Positions 18,382 to 25,963 of a stretch of DNA of 32,347 nt are shown here, one piece after another. A program made the translations under genes and the position numbers. This stretch comes from an uncultured Varibaculum sp. (GTDB lineage Bacteria > Actinomycetota > Actinomycetes > Actinomycetales > Actinomycetaceae), in NCBI GenBank assembly GCA_947255165.1, contig CAMYFZ010000016.1, positions 1 through 32,347 of the forward strand, in the 5' to 3' direction. The notes below the pieces were generated by a model, which saw only the letters and a program-made list of their open reading frames with translations, was not told the DNA's origin and made no database searches. The first letter of the stretch is position 1. Each line of letters begins with the position of its first letter.

Positions 18382-18779
18382 AACTCACTCAGTCCTTTAC
18401 GGCATATCTCAACATCCTGGGAGGTTCCCAAGAGTTCGTACTTGTACATAAACGGGATTTTCAATTTTTGGGCGAGAATATCGCCGGCAATGCAATACGC
18501 TTTGCCAAAATTGGTGTTTCCGCTGGCAATAATCCCTACGCAGTGTTCGCGGTTGCTTTTTTCATTTAAGAACTTGATTACCTGCTTGGGAACGGCGCCC
18601 TTAATATTTCCGCCCCCATAGGTGGGCACCACAATCACATAGGGCTCGTTGACATACAGGAAAGGGTCGCGAGGACGCAGGGGAATCCTTTTATTGCGAA
18701 AGCCTAGTTTCTCTACAAAACGCTTGGTGTTATTAGTCGCGGAAGAAAAATAGACCAGCAGAGGTTCCGAATCGCTCAC
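18366..18779 (-). CDS. nrdI: NrdI, flavodoxin-like activator of ribonucleotide reductase
   Basis: 137 residues. The N-terminal [19 protein letters not shown] is the FMN phosphate-binding loop of NrdI, and [18 protein letters not shown] and [19 protein letters not shown] are family signatures around the flavin. NrdI supplies the oxidant that assembles the manganese tyrosyl-radical cofactor of NrdF. GTG start with GCAGG about 6 bases upstream. It overlaps nrdE by 16 bases, and a 145-base gap separates it from nrdH. That gap contains a perfect 10-base palindrome CGCGTACGCG (18827-18836). Confidence 0.95.
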   Translation of the reverse strand: MSDSEPLLVYFSSATNNTKRFVEKLGFRNKRIPLRPRDPFLYVNEPYVIVVPTYGGGNIKGAVPKQVIKFLNEKSNREHCVGIIASGNTNFGKAYCIAGDILAQKLKIPFMYKYELLGTSQDVEICRKGLSEFWQKI

Positions 18780-18924
18780 CTTTGACCTGCCTTATCGCTC
18801 TTAATTTTCGCTAATATCTATTCTCACGCGTACGCGCTGTCACCGCTGCCGGAGCACTCCGCTTCTTAGCGCCGGGTACTTCGCGCGGTATCTTTTGTTT
18901 CTATTTCTTGAGGGCGCGGTTACC

Positions 18925-19173
18925 TTAAGCAGTAGCTGCTGCGCGAGCCGCGATTGCTAGTCCCTTGATTTTATCTGGACGGAACCCGCTCCAGGAATCG
19001 GCATCAGTTACCACTACCGGAGCCTGCACGAAGCCCAGGGACTTGACGTGTTCAAGAGCGTCCGGGTCCTGGCTCATATCAACTTCCGCGTAAGAAATAC
19101 CCTGCTTCTTTAAGGCGCGCTTAGTCGCATCACACTGCACACAACGGGGCTTAGAGTAAACGGTGATCGACAT
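18925..19173 (-). CDS. nrdH: NrdH glutaredoxin-like electron donor
   Basis: 82 residues from the ATG at 19173. This start is preferred over a longer frame because it gives the family N-terminus MSITVYSKP and has AAGGAG 9 bases upstream. The redox motif is CVQC (11-14), followed by ATKRALKKQGI. The SWSGFRPDKI stretch near the C-terminus is diagnostic of NrdH. It passes electrons, usually from thioredoxin reductase, to NrdE. First gene of the nrdHIE operon. Confidence 0.95.
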   Translation of the reverse strand: MSITVYSKPRCVQCDATKRALKKQGISYAEVDMSQDPDALEHVKSLGFVQAPVVVTDADSWSGFRPDKIKGLAIAARAAATA

Positions 19174-19229
19174 GTTTCTGCGCTCCTTATTTTCGCTTTC
19201 TTCGTCTGCGCTATTCAAAGAATAACATC

Positions 19230-19235
19230 ATTGTA
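19230..19235 (-). promoter_or_regulatory. Candidate -10 element for nrdHIE
   Basis: On the minus strand this reads TACAAT, 56 bases before the nrdH start. No good TTGACA-like -35 sits at the normal spacing, so an activator or an extended element may be needed. Confidence 0.35.
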
Positions 19236-19269
19236 GTTTTTCTGCCGCCAGATTTAGGCGATGAAGTAA

Positions 19270-19287
19270 ACACTACACCTAGTAGTT
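19270..19287. promoter_or_regulatory. Candidate NrdR-type box upstream of nrdH
   Basis: ACACTACACCTAGTAGTT is a near palindrome (CTA...TAG core). It matches the general NrdR consensus acaCwAtATaTwGtgt at most positions. It lies about 35 bases upstream of the candidate -10. NrdR boxes usually come in pairs about 30 bases apart; I see no clear second box. Confidence 0.35.
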
Positions 19288-19528
19288 ACTTAACACCAGC
19301 ACCCCAAGATAATGTGTTTGGGGATAACCGGTGGAAAGATGGCGCTTTTCTGGGGATACCCAGCAACCCTAATCAATCTACTAGCTGGCTACCCGGCACC
19401 TGCCTGCTTTTTAAGCAAATTTCTCCTTCAAGACGATTGGTGAGCGGTTCCACCAAAATTGTGGATAAAAACTGCCTTCGGCGTGTCGCAGGGATCCACG
19501 CGCCCGGCCAGATTTTACCTCCTGTAGC

Positions 19529-19926
19529 GGGTCTGGCTCGGTAAAAGCACTCCGGGGACCCCATGAGCTTCGCAAAGCTCAGCTCAAGCCCCTCTCGTAT
19601 CTTTTACCGGCCGCGACCCGCGGACGGAAACCTCTATTACCAGCGCTTTGAAAATAAAAGAATACTAAGCAGTTCACTTGTTAGGTGAGTATCCGATGCT
19701 TTCAGTAATGAGTTCTTGTTCGCCCCTGCGGTATAAATCCGCCCCTGCACGCTCAGTGCGTATCTCTCAGTTCTTGTTCCCGCTGAGATGTTTACGTGTG
19801 TGGTACCAGCGAGCGTGGAGCCTAGGTTTTATCCGAGTGGGTGCGGTGGGCATAAGAATTCGGAAAACGTCGCTACGTTTTGCGAATTCTTGGGCAGGCG
19901 GAAAAACCTAGGCTCCGCGCGGGAAA
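19529..19926. repeat. Structured intergenic repeat, copy 2
   Basis: Same module order as copy 1. (1) Long hairpin: GGGTC (19529-19533) and CGGTAAAAG (19539-19547) pair with CTTTTACCG (19601-19609) and GACCC (19615-19619), with an inner GAGCTT/AAGCTC hairpin. (2) The 79-base block 19640-19718. (3) ATAAATCCGCCCCTGC block, 19725-19764. (4) Nested double hairpin: outer arms 19813-19834 and 19900-19920, inner hairpin 19854-19891. Outer-arm differences from copy 1 keep pairing: 19821/19912 is C-G where copy 1 has G-C, 19819/19914 is A-T where copy 1 has G-C, and 19816/19917 is a T-G wobble where copy 1 has C-G. Confidence 0.85.
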
Positions 19927-20052
19927 TCGCAGGAAGACAAATTTTCCCCGCGCTCACCCCAGCCCCGCAATGACGGCAATCTAGCCCCCCCCACGCGCGG
20001 ATGAATGTAGATAAGGTGGTACCCAGAACAGCTACACAGTAAGGAGCAGGCG

Positions 20053-20514
20053 ATGAGTGAGCGCATGAACGTGGAATCTTTCAACCTTGATCACACGAAG
20101 GTGGTGGCTCCTTTTGTGAGGGTGGCGGATCGTAAACGGCTACCGGGCGGGGATGAACTGGTCAAATACGATGTGCGTTTTTGCCAACCAAACCGGGAGC
20201 ACCTGGAAATGGACACGGTGCACTCGATTGAGCATTTAACTGCGGAACTGATGCGCAACCACACCGATAAGTTGATTGATTTTTCGCCTATGGGTTGCCA
20301 AACCGGCTTTTATGCCCTGATGCTAGGGGTAGAACCGGACGAGTTTACCCAGCTCTTAGCACTGACTTTTGAGGATATTCAACGCGCTGACCAGGTTCCC
20401 GCAGCAAATGAGAGGCAATGCGGCTGGGGCGCGCACCATAGTCTGGAAGGAGCGCAGCAAGCCACTGCGCAGTTCTTAGCGGCTCGCGATAGCTGGAATC
20501 AGATCTACGCTTAG
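20053..20514 (+). CDS. luxS: S-ribosylhomocysteine lyase, AI-2 synthesis
   Basis: 153 residues with all LuxS features: the zinc-binding HSIEH (His57, Glu60, His61), GCQTGFY with catalytic Cys82, and [10 protein letters not shown] with zinc ligand Cys123. It cleaves S-ribosylhomocysteine to homocysteine and DPD, the AI-2 precursor. ATG start with AAGGAG 7 bases upstream. mtnN follows after 14 bases, so the two steps of S-adenosylhomocysteine detoxification are in one operon. The gene is preceded by copy 2 of the structured repeat. Confidence 0.97.
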   Translation: MSERMNVESFNLDHTKVVAPFVRVADRKRLPGGDELVKYDVRFCQPNREHLEMDTVHSIEHLTAELMRNHTDKLIDFSPMGCQTGFYALMLGVEPDEFTQLLALTFEDIQRADQVPAANERQCGWGAHHSLEGAQQATAQFLAARDSWNQIYA

Positions 20515-20528
20515 GGGATAAATAGGTT

Positions 20529-21410
20529 ATGAACAGCTACGATACTGTTATTATCTGCGCGGAACTTACCGAGCTAGCTCCTTTGGTGAGCCGTGCTTGG
20601 CTTCAGGAATGTTTATTACACGGTTTGCAAACGTCCTACCAACCATCTAACCCCGAAAAAGCACTTTCCAGTCCGGTTAGGGAAGTTTCGGGGCTGCGTT
20701 TTTATTCCTTGGAGTTGCCGGAGATTCCTGGACGCGTCCTCGGGGTACAAAGCGGGGTGGGGATAGTGAACGCTGCCCGCGCCGCCACTATTTCCATCGA
20801 AGTTTTGGGAGCCCAGCAAGTGCTTTACTCGGGAACCGCCGGAGGGTTAGCTGCAGATAGCCAGGTGGGGGAAGTTGTTTTCGGCGACAACTACGTATTC
20901 CATAATGTGGATGCGACTGCCTTCGGGTATCCACCCGGGCAGTTACCGGGGATGCCTGCCAGTTACCCGGGCAGTGAGAAACTAGTTTCGGCTACCCACA
21001 GCCTTTTGCGCCCTAGCCCAGATGCAGGGAAGTCGGCTGGCGAGAACCAGGGAAAGATTAGGCTTAACCTGGCTTCCTTGGAAGCCGCGGGAGGAAATAG
21101 AGAAAAAGACGCGCTAATAAACGGCTTAGAAAATATTCCAGCGCGCTGCGGAACTATCGCTACTGGCGATTCTTTTATTACCGACGCCAATGTTTCCGAG
21201 GTTCGCTCGGCATTTCCGGCGGCTTTAGCTGCAGAAATGGAGTCAGCCGCCGCAGCCCAAGTCGCCTATTTATCCCAGGTTTCTTTCTTGGCGGTTCGCT
21301 GCGTTTCTGATCTCTGTTCCCCGCAAGGTCAAGACGTCTACCACGGTAACGCGGCGGTTTGTGGGGCAATCGCTGCGGCTGCCACCATTTGTTTACTCGG
21401 CACCGTCTAA
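20529..21410 (+). CDS. mtnN: 5'-methylthioadenosine/S-adenosylhomocysteine nucleosidase
   Basis: 293 residues. The catalytic residues of the family can be placed: Glu12 (AELTE), Glu236 and Glu238 (AAEMESA), and Asp261 (RCVSDL). The phosphorylase-like fold is also visible in GVQSGVGIVNAA and SGTAGGL. It removes adenine from S-adenosylhomocysteine and methylthioadenosine, feeding S-ribosylhomocysteine to LuxS just upstream. It is longer than the usual 230 residues because of an insert of roughly 45 residues at about 158-205 and extra residues near 32-55. ATG start with GGGGAT about 10 bases upstream. No terminator is evident afterwards. Confidence 0.93.
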   Translation: MNSYDTVIICAELTELAPLVSRAWLQECLLHGLQTSYQPSNPEKALSSPVREVSGLRFYSLELPEIPGRVLGVQSGVGIVNAARAATISIEVLGAQQVLYSGTAGGLAADSQVGEVVFGDNYVFHNVDATAFGYPPGQLPGMPASYPGSEKLVSATHSLLRPSPDAGKSAGENQGKIRLNLASLEAAGGNREKDALINGLENIPARCGTIATGDSFITDANVSEVRSAFPAALAAEMESAAAAQVAYLSQVSFLAVRCVSDLCSPQGQDVYHGNAAVCGAIAAAATICLLGTV

Positions 21411-21535
21411 ATACTTACTAGCTGTATCTAAGTTTTTGTACCAGAATTTTCGCTGCCGTTTACACCCGATTAGCACTGCTTTCAAAAATACGGGTTAAGA
21501 TATCCTAGTAACCTGTTTCTAAGTGGGAGAAAGTC

Positions 21536-22384
21536 ATGAGCTCGTCTCGTCGTCGTAACCTCAAAGTAATCATCGGGGTAATAGTGGGGGTCGCCTTACT
21601 ATGTTCGGCTATTGTGGTCGCTTACGCGGCAACTAGAAATTCTGCAGCCCCGAAAGCCGCAGCTTCGGCCACGCAAACTAAAACTACTCCCGCTAAAGCC
21701 AAGACTCCCAAGGCTACTCCCAGCACCACCACTCCCACCCCTACCCGGCCGGCAGTTGACTGCACCAAGGAAAAGTGCGTGGCGCTAACTTTCGACGATG
21801 GTCCCGGACCCGACACTCCCCAGCTCTTGGATACTTTAAAGGCAGAAAATGTTCCGGCCACTTTCCTATTGGTGGGCAAGATGGCTGCTACCTATCCCGA
21901 TTCGGTGGCGCGGGAATTCAAAGAGGGGCACGCTCTGGGGGCTCATACCTGGAATCACCCGGACTTGAGAAAGCTTTCTGACGACAAAGTAGCCAGTGAA
22001 ATCACTAGCACAGTAGATGCGATTAAAAAGGCTGCCCCGGATGCGCAGGTTACCTTTACTCGCCCCCCCTACGGGGCTTATAATCCCCGGGTCATTTCCA
22101 TTTTGAAATCCTTGAACCAAGCGGCGGTGATTTGGGATGTCGATACTTTGGACTGGAAACATCGGGACCCGAATGCAGTGTTGGCAGCAGTACAAAAGGA
22201 AACCAAACCGGGTTCTATCATTTTGATGCACGATATTCACCGCACCAGCGTTCAGGCAGTGCCCGCGGTTATCAAGTATTTGCATTCCCAGGGATACACC
22301 ATGGTTACGGTCCCGGAGTTGTTTGGGGGATCGCTAACTCCCGGCAAGATTTATTTTGATCAGAATATGGTTCGGGGAGATTAA
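21536..22384 (+). CDS. Membrane-anchored polysaccharide deacetylase (CE4/NodB domain)
   Basis: 282 residues: a basic N-terminus, one membrane anchor or signal helix (about 9-31), an Ala/Thr/Pro/Lys-rich stalk (35-72), then a NodB homology domain. CE4 motifs are visible: TFDDGPGPDT with Asp87 and Asp88, HTWNH with metal ligands His137 and His141, RPPYG (176-180), WDVDTLDW (200-207) and LMHDIH (230-235). It deacetylates an N-acetylated cell-surface polymer, most likely peptidoglycan GlcNAc, outside the membrane; the substrate is inferred. ATG start with GGGAG 6-7 bases upstream. It converges on the ARH-like gene. Confidence 0.93.
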   Translation: MSSSRRRNLKVIIGVIVGVALLCSAIVVAYAATRNSAAPKAAASATQTKTTPAKAKTPKATPSTTTPTPTRPAVDCTKEKCVALTFDDGPGPDTPQLLDTLKAENVPATFLLVGKMAATYPDSVAREFKEGHALGAHTWNHPDLRKLSDDKVASEITSTVDAIKKAAPDAQVTFTRPPYGAYNPRVISILKSLNQAAVIWDVDTLDWKHRDPNAVLAAVQKETKPGSIILMHDIHRTSVQAVPAVIKYLHSQGYTMVTVPELFGGSLTPGKIYFDQNMVRGD

Positions 22385-22441
22385 ACGCGGTTCCCCCAGG
22401 TTTCCTCGCGATTCCGGTTGAGAGTTTTTATTCCCTGACCT

Positions 22442-23629
22442 TTAGGGCTCCGGGGTGGTCATTGTATCTAGTTCCGCATCCGGATGCGCGGTAATCAGGT
22501 CATTCAAGGAGGACGCCGAAGCAATCATCCGGGCCATTCCGTGGGTGCCCACTACCCCGGCTAAGGCGGTTCCTAACCCCATCTCGGCGAGAGCGTCGGT
22601 TTGCAGTCCCGGCCAACCGTGCAATCTGCTTTGCAGATCGGTGGGGATTTGTGCGAACCCAATTCCGGCTGCAAATAACGCCCCCACTAGCCCCGCGATA
22701 GTCTCGGTTGCTCCTCCCAACTGCACCGCGAGGGAAATGGCACGTCGGAAGGCATCTTGTCCACTTAAGGGGATCTCTGAATGCTCGATTTTCACGGCTC
22801 GTAAGATTCCCACCACTGCTTGCAGGGCGGTAACCGCATCAGTGTTATCACGTGGCGGTTTGAAGTAGGTTTCCTCAGCCTGCTGTAACCACTCGCGCCA
22901 TTGTTCACGGCGGGAGGGCGCGAGCAGAGCTATTCCGCTACCCAGATTTATCCGGCTTGCCCAGGACTCATCAGCCGGGAGCGGGTCGGTGACGGCGCGC
23001 CGAATCGCTTCCGCATAGATTACTGCTGCTTCGCTGGCTAAAGGATCCACATGAGTAAGTTCGGTTACTGCCCGCACTGATTCTGCTGTCCACTGGGGAT
23101 CTTTTATCCGGGTGAGCCCCAAAATAGCGCAGCGGCTAAGCGGACCCGCTCCGCTGGTGCGGCGGGTACGCATATGAAAATAGGCGGCGGCGGAACGCAT
23201 TTTTCGGGCGGGGTTCATATTGGAGATGTCATTGCCGGTGGTTTCTAGTACCACCCGGGTGGGAGCATCTACTTTGCGAGTTCCTCCCCGATACCAGGCC
23301 AAATAACGCGCAGCAATCGCATCTAGTCCTTCTTCGGTGGTTAAATCAATTCCGGTGACCGCTACTTCCGCTAAGCAGATCCCCAGCTGGGTTGCTTCCG
23401 ACCATTCCCCTGGCCGCAACCGTCCCGCAGCTCCCAGCATTCGCGGAGTTCCCTCTAAAGGAGGAGTTCTAAACTCGTAGCCAACCCCGAGCACATTACC
23501 GCAGGTTTGCCCCACTAGGACGCCGCTAGCCCGATCCGCCATGATCGCTAGGGGTGCTTGTCCACCGCGCCGGACCAAATCATTTGGTTGCGCGGCGCGT
23601 TCCGGGTTTATTTCGCGTGCATCAGCCAC
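22442..23629 (-). CDS. ADP-ribosylglycohydrolase-family protein with substituted metal-site motifs
   Basis: 395 residues with the ARH/DraG fold layout: GVLVGQTCGNVLG (37-49), GEWSEAT (74-80) in place of the usual GxxTDDT, a GAGPLSR block (160-166), THVDPLASEAA (192-202), and LGGATETIAGLVGAL (304-318) in place of GGDTDTxA. Thus the aspartates that normally bind the two Mg ions are replaced by Glu78, Ala79, Ala307 and Glu309. The protein may be inactive as an ADP-ribose hydrolase, may bind ADP-ribose without hydrolysis, or may use another chemistry. The start (GTG) lacks a well-spaced Shine-Dalgarno and an ATG at residue 30 is possible. No ADP-ribosyltransferase gene is nearby. Confidence 0.8.
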   Translation of the reverse strand: MADAREINPERAAQPNDLVRRGGQAPLAIMADRASGVLVGQTCGNVLGVGYEFRTPPLEGTPRMLGAAGRLRPGEWSEATQLGICLAEVAVTGIDLTTEEGLDAIAARYLAWYRGGTRKVDAPTRVVLETTGNDISNMNPARKMRSAAAYFHMRTRRTSGAGPLSRCAILGLTRIKDPQWTAESVRAVTELTHVDPLASEAAVIYAEAIRRAVTDPLPADESWASRINLGSGIALLAPSRREQWREWLQQAEETYFKPPRDNTDAVTALQAVVGILRAVKIEHSEIPLSGQDAFRRAISLAVQLGGATETIAGLVGALFAAGIGFAQIPTDLQSRLHGWPGLQTDALAEMGLGTALAGVVGTHGMARMIASASSLNDLITAHPDAELDTMTTPEP

Positions 23630-23670
23630 CCTTTCAACTCTAATGCACCTGCCACCCGATAGGCGAGATT

Positions 23671-23709
23671 CCCCTGGCTAGAGCGCGTGGTTAGGGCCCT
23701 AGCCAGGGG
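23671..23709. terminator. Strong hairpin after the surface-protein gene
   Basis: CCCCTGGCTAG (23671-23681) and CTAGCCAGGGG (23699-23709) form a perfect 11-base stem with a 17-base loop. It lies 35 bases after the stop of the minus-strand surface-protein gene and before the ARH-like start. There is no U-tract on the minus strand, so factor-dependent or non-canonical termination is implied. Confidence 0.5.
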
Positions 23710-23744
23710 TGAGAAAAACTATTTGTCTTTGTCAGCGAGCAATC

Positions 23745-25736
23745 TCACTTGCGGCGAGCCCGATGAGAAACTAACAGTCCCCCGCATCCTAAAGCTATTA
23801 ACCCTACCGCCAGCGGAGCAGAAGTGCTGGCGCCGGTGGCAGACAGTACCGTCGGCACCTGCGGTGGCGAAGGAGGATTATTAGGTGAGGTAGGGGGAGG
23901 AGGTGTCTTTGGGAGGGCATATTGTTCATCAATTTCCGTCTCCGAACTTCGAAAAGCCTGCGTCCGCGAGTCCCCCTGATAGGTGGTGACGAACACGTAG
24001 GTGTCTTTACAGTTCAACCGGTCTAGGCTGAGAGGGTTCCCGTCTTTGTCTTTATCTACGGTATAAGTTCCGTTCTTAGCTGGTAGTTCAACCCTAGCTA
24101 AGGGTTCTATCCCCTGCGCATCTTGATCTTTAATAGGTTGGGGCAAACAGTAAAGGTCGTTATGTACTATCTGCTCGTCGGTTTTCCATTTACCACTACC
24201 GCCAAACTCTGGATGGTCGTCAGGGAATCCATTCAGCTCCACCTGGTCGGTCAGTATTTTGCTCTCTTTATCTGCTACTACTTTTGCCTGTGTTTTTACC
24301 CCGGGGGTAAACGGCAACACTTGAGTCTCCGCTTCCTCGAAGAAGTCGGGTACATAATCAGTTTTTAAGTAGGTACCTTCCGGCTGGGAGGTGCGATAAG
24401 CGGCAGCTACGAAGGTATAGAAACCGGGCTTGTCTATTTTATAGGGATCGGTTTCGTTAGAGATAGTGACCCCATTTTCGGCCTCTTCCGCATTTTTGGG
24501 GGTTGCGCCGAGCTGCCAAGTTTTTAATGGCTGGGACTCTGCCGGGATCTGTCCCGGGCCGCGAGCTGAGCTAAACGGTCCGTAAACCGACAGGTCGATC
24601 ATCACGGTTTGCCAGGTGTCTTTTCCGGTATTTTTACCCCACTTTTCTTCCGGTTTCACCAATATGGAGTCGGTTAGTTCCGCTCCCTGTGTTAGCGGTT
24701 TCATTTGTGATTGTGTCTGCGTTTTTACTGCGAAGAATTGACGCGGTTCCACATTGGTTGCGGTGCTGGCAGCTATTTGCGATTTAGGCCCGGCGATCAG
24801 CAAATCCTGCCACCGCGCGTGTTCCCAAATTTCATAACTAACCGGCGGTAGCCCTGCCACCTGGACCTGGGCGCTAACTTTACCGGGGCCGGTTACCTCG
24901 ATCGGGAGCTCTTTAACCCCGCTCGCGGAAGAAGCGGTTAGGGTTTTAGGCTGGCCCTTACTGGAAAAATGCGCCGGCCCCGATAAGGTAATGTTTTCGC
25001 GCAGACCGCTCATTGGGCGACCAGCCGCGCTTTGGAGTACCGGCAAGCGCAGAGTCCCTTGGGTTGTTCCCGGATTAGTTTTTATTTCTGGTGCCCCCAT
25101 TCGGTAGGGGCCCGCATAGGCAGCGGCCTGATTCAAGAGCTGTTGGGCCCGGCGCTTGATCTGGGCGGAGGGCTTTTGTTTGGGGGTTAGACGCCCCGAT
25201 AACGAATGAATTGCATATACGGTAGCCCCCAGTTCAGGGTCTCCTTTATCAATGGCACCGCGAAGTTGTCCGGCTAGGTAAGCTACTCGGTATTCTTGCG
25301 CTGCCGGAAATACTACAGTCGTTCCTTTTGCTTTGTCTTTAACTTCAAAGGTAGCTCCGTTAGATCGATATGCTTGCCCCGCACCGATTACTCGTCTCCC
25401 CTGGTAGTTAATCCACTTGTTGCGCGGAGAGTTAATCTGACGATCAGTGGCACAGACGGCCACTTTGCTACCATCTGTAGATTTACGAGCATTTAACTCT
25501 ATTTTGGAGTTTCCATAGTTTTTCCAAGCCGCTCCGGGCCCTGCGGCTTGGGAGGTGTCTTGATCGGTAAAAACCATCGCTGAAGTCATTATGGCGATGG
25601 CGGCAGCTAACCCGATGAGGCTGAGGTGTTTTCGTCTCTGGGCTCGCTGCCGACGTCGAGGACTAATCCTTGAGGAGGAACCGGTGATCTGATTATTTCT
25701 TGCGGAAGGGTTACCGCGGTTTTTTGCTGTTTTCAT
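23745..25736 (-). CDS. Large cell-surface protein with sortase-type C-terminal signal (LSATG)
   Basis: 663 residues from the ATG at 25736, chosen over a TTG ten codons earlier because GGTGGA lies about 10 bases upstream. A basic N-terminus (RRRQRAQRRK) precedes a hydrophobic signal helix and a TSQAAG cleavage region. The mature part starts with a domain containing VAVCATD, YLAGQLRGAIDKGD and ATVYAIHSLSG, then several beta-rich segments, one with a pair of cysteines far apart (LYCLPQ, LNCKDTY). A Pro-rich wall-spanning stretch (PPPPTSPNNPPSPP) leads to LSATG (631-635), a hydrophobic helix and a HRARRK tail, a variant LPxTG sorting signal. I do not recognise the family; an adhesin or matrix protein is plausible. 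It is divergent from another surface protein across 227 bases. Confidence 0.82.
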   Translation of the reverse strand: MKTAKNRGNPSARNNQITGSSSRISPRRRQRAQRRKHLSLIGLAAAIAIMTSAMVFTDQDTSQAAGPGAAWKNYGNSKIELNARKSTDGSKVAVCATDRQINSPRNKWINYQGRRVIGAGQAYRSNGATFEVKDKAKGTTVVFPAAQEYRVAYLAGQLRGAIDKGDPELGATVYAIHSLSGRLTPKQKPSAQIKRRAQQLLNQAAAYAGPYRMGAPEIKTNPGTTQGTLRLPVLQSAAGRPMSGLRENITLSGPAHFSSKGQPKTLTASSASGVKELPIEVTGPGKVSAQVQVAGLPPVSYEIWEHARWQDLLIAGPKSQIAASTATNVEPRQFFAVKTQTQSQMKPLTQGAELTDSILVKPEEKWGKNTGKDTWQTVMIDLSVYGPFSSARGPGQIPAESQPLKTWQLGATPKNAEEAENGVTISNETDPYKIDKPGFYTFVAAAYRTSQPEGTYLKTDYVPDFFEEAETQVLPFTPGVKTQAKVVADKESKILTDQVELNGFPDDHPEFGGSGKWKTDEQIVHNDLYCLPQPIKDQDAQGIEPLARVELPAKNGTYTVDKDKDGNPLSLDRLNCKDTYVFVTTYQGDSRTQAFRSSETEIDEQYALPKTPPPPTSPNNPPSPPQVPTVLSATGASTSAPLAVGLIALGCGGLLVSHRARRK

Positions 25737-25892
25737 ATTCTCAGATTCCACCGTGGAAACCGGCAAAGCGAGATCCGAAAAATCTTTTCAGGGCATTCGG
25801 TAGCGGCTTGCCCTTGGGGACAATTTCCCGGGCGTATCCCCTAAATAAGTCGATTTTTTTCGAAAGTAATAGCCCATTTTTTACAAAACGGC

Positions 25893-25921
25893 TGGACAAA
25901 TTAGCCGAAATATACTTTAAT
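25893..25921 (+). promoter_or_regulatory. Candidate promoter of the lysozyme-like surface-protein gene
   Basis: TGGACA (25893-25898) and TTTAAT (25916-25921) are 17 bases apart, with the start codon about 43 bases downstream. The surrounding divergent region is AT-rich for this genome. Confidence 0.4.
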
Positions 25922-25963
25922 CACAATAGAAACATATGCAACACTCGCAACTTACACAACAAG

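Larger units (their letters stand above)
19174..20052. other. Divergent intergenic region between nrdH and luxS (879 bases)
   Basis: No supported gene. From the nrdH side it holds a TACAAT-like -10 for nrdH (+ strand 19230-19235), a candidate NrdR site (19270-19287), about 240 bases without recognisable features, the structured repeat copy 2 (19529-19926), then a 126-base luxS leader. One TTGTGGATAA resembling a DnaA box lies near 19459 but is alone. Confidence 0.6.

Noticed and set aside
19174..19218. N-terminal extension of NrdH by 15 residues
   Set aside because: The internal ATG has an excellent AAGGAG and gives the family N-terminus.
19456..19470. TTGTGGATAA, a DnaA-box-like sequence
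   Set aside because: A single box without a cluster, AT-rich unwinding region or dnaA/dnaN neighbours does not support an origin.
19927..20052. Possible SAH or SAM riboswitch in the luxS leader
   Set aside because: The leader is short and shows none of the conserved core sequences I know for those riboswitches.
25700..25963. N-terminal extension of the lysozyme-like surface protein by 88 codons
   Set aside because: It would put a signal peptide in the middle of the protein and overlap the divergent gene's start; the extension has no conserved features.
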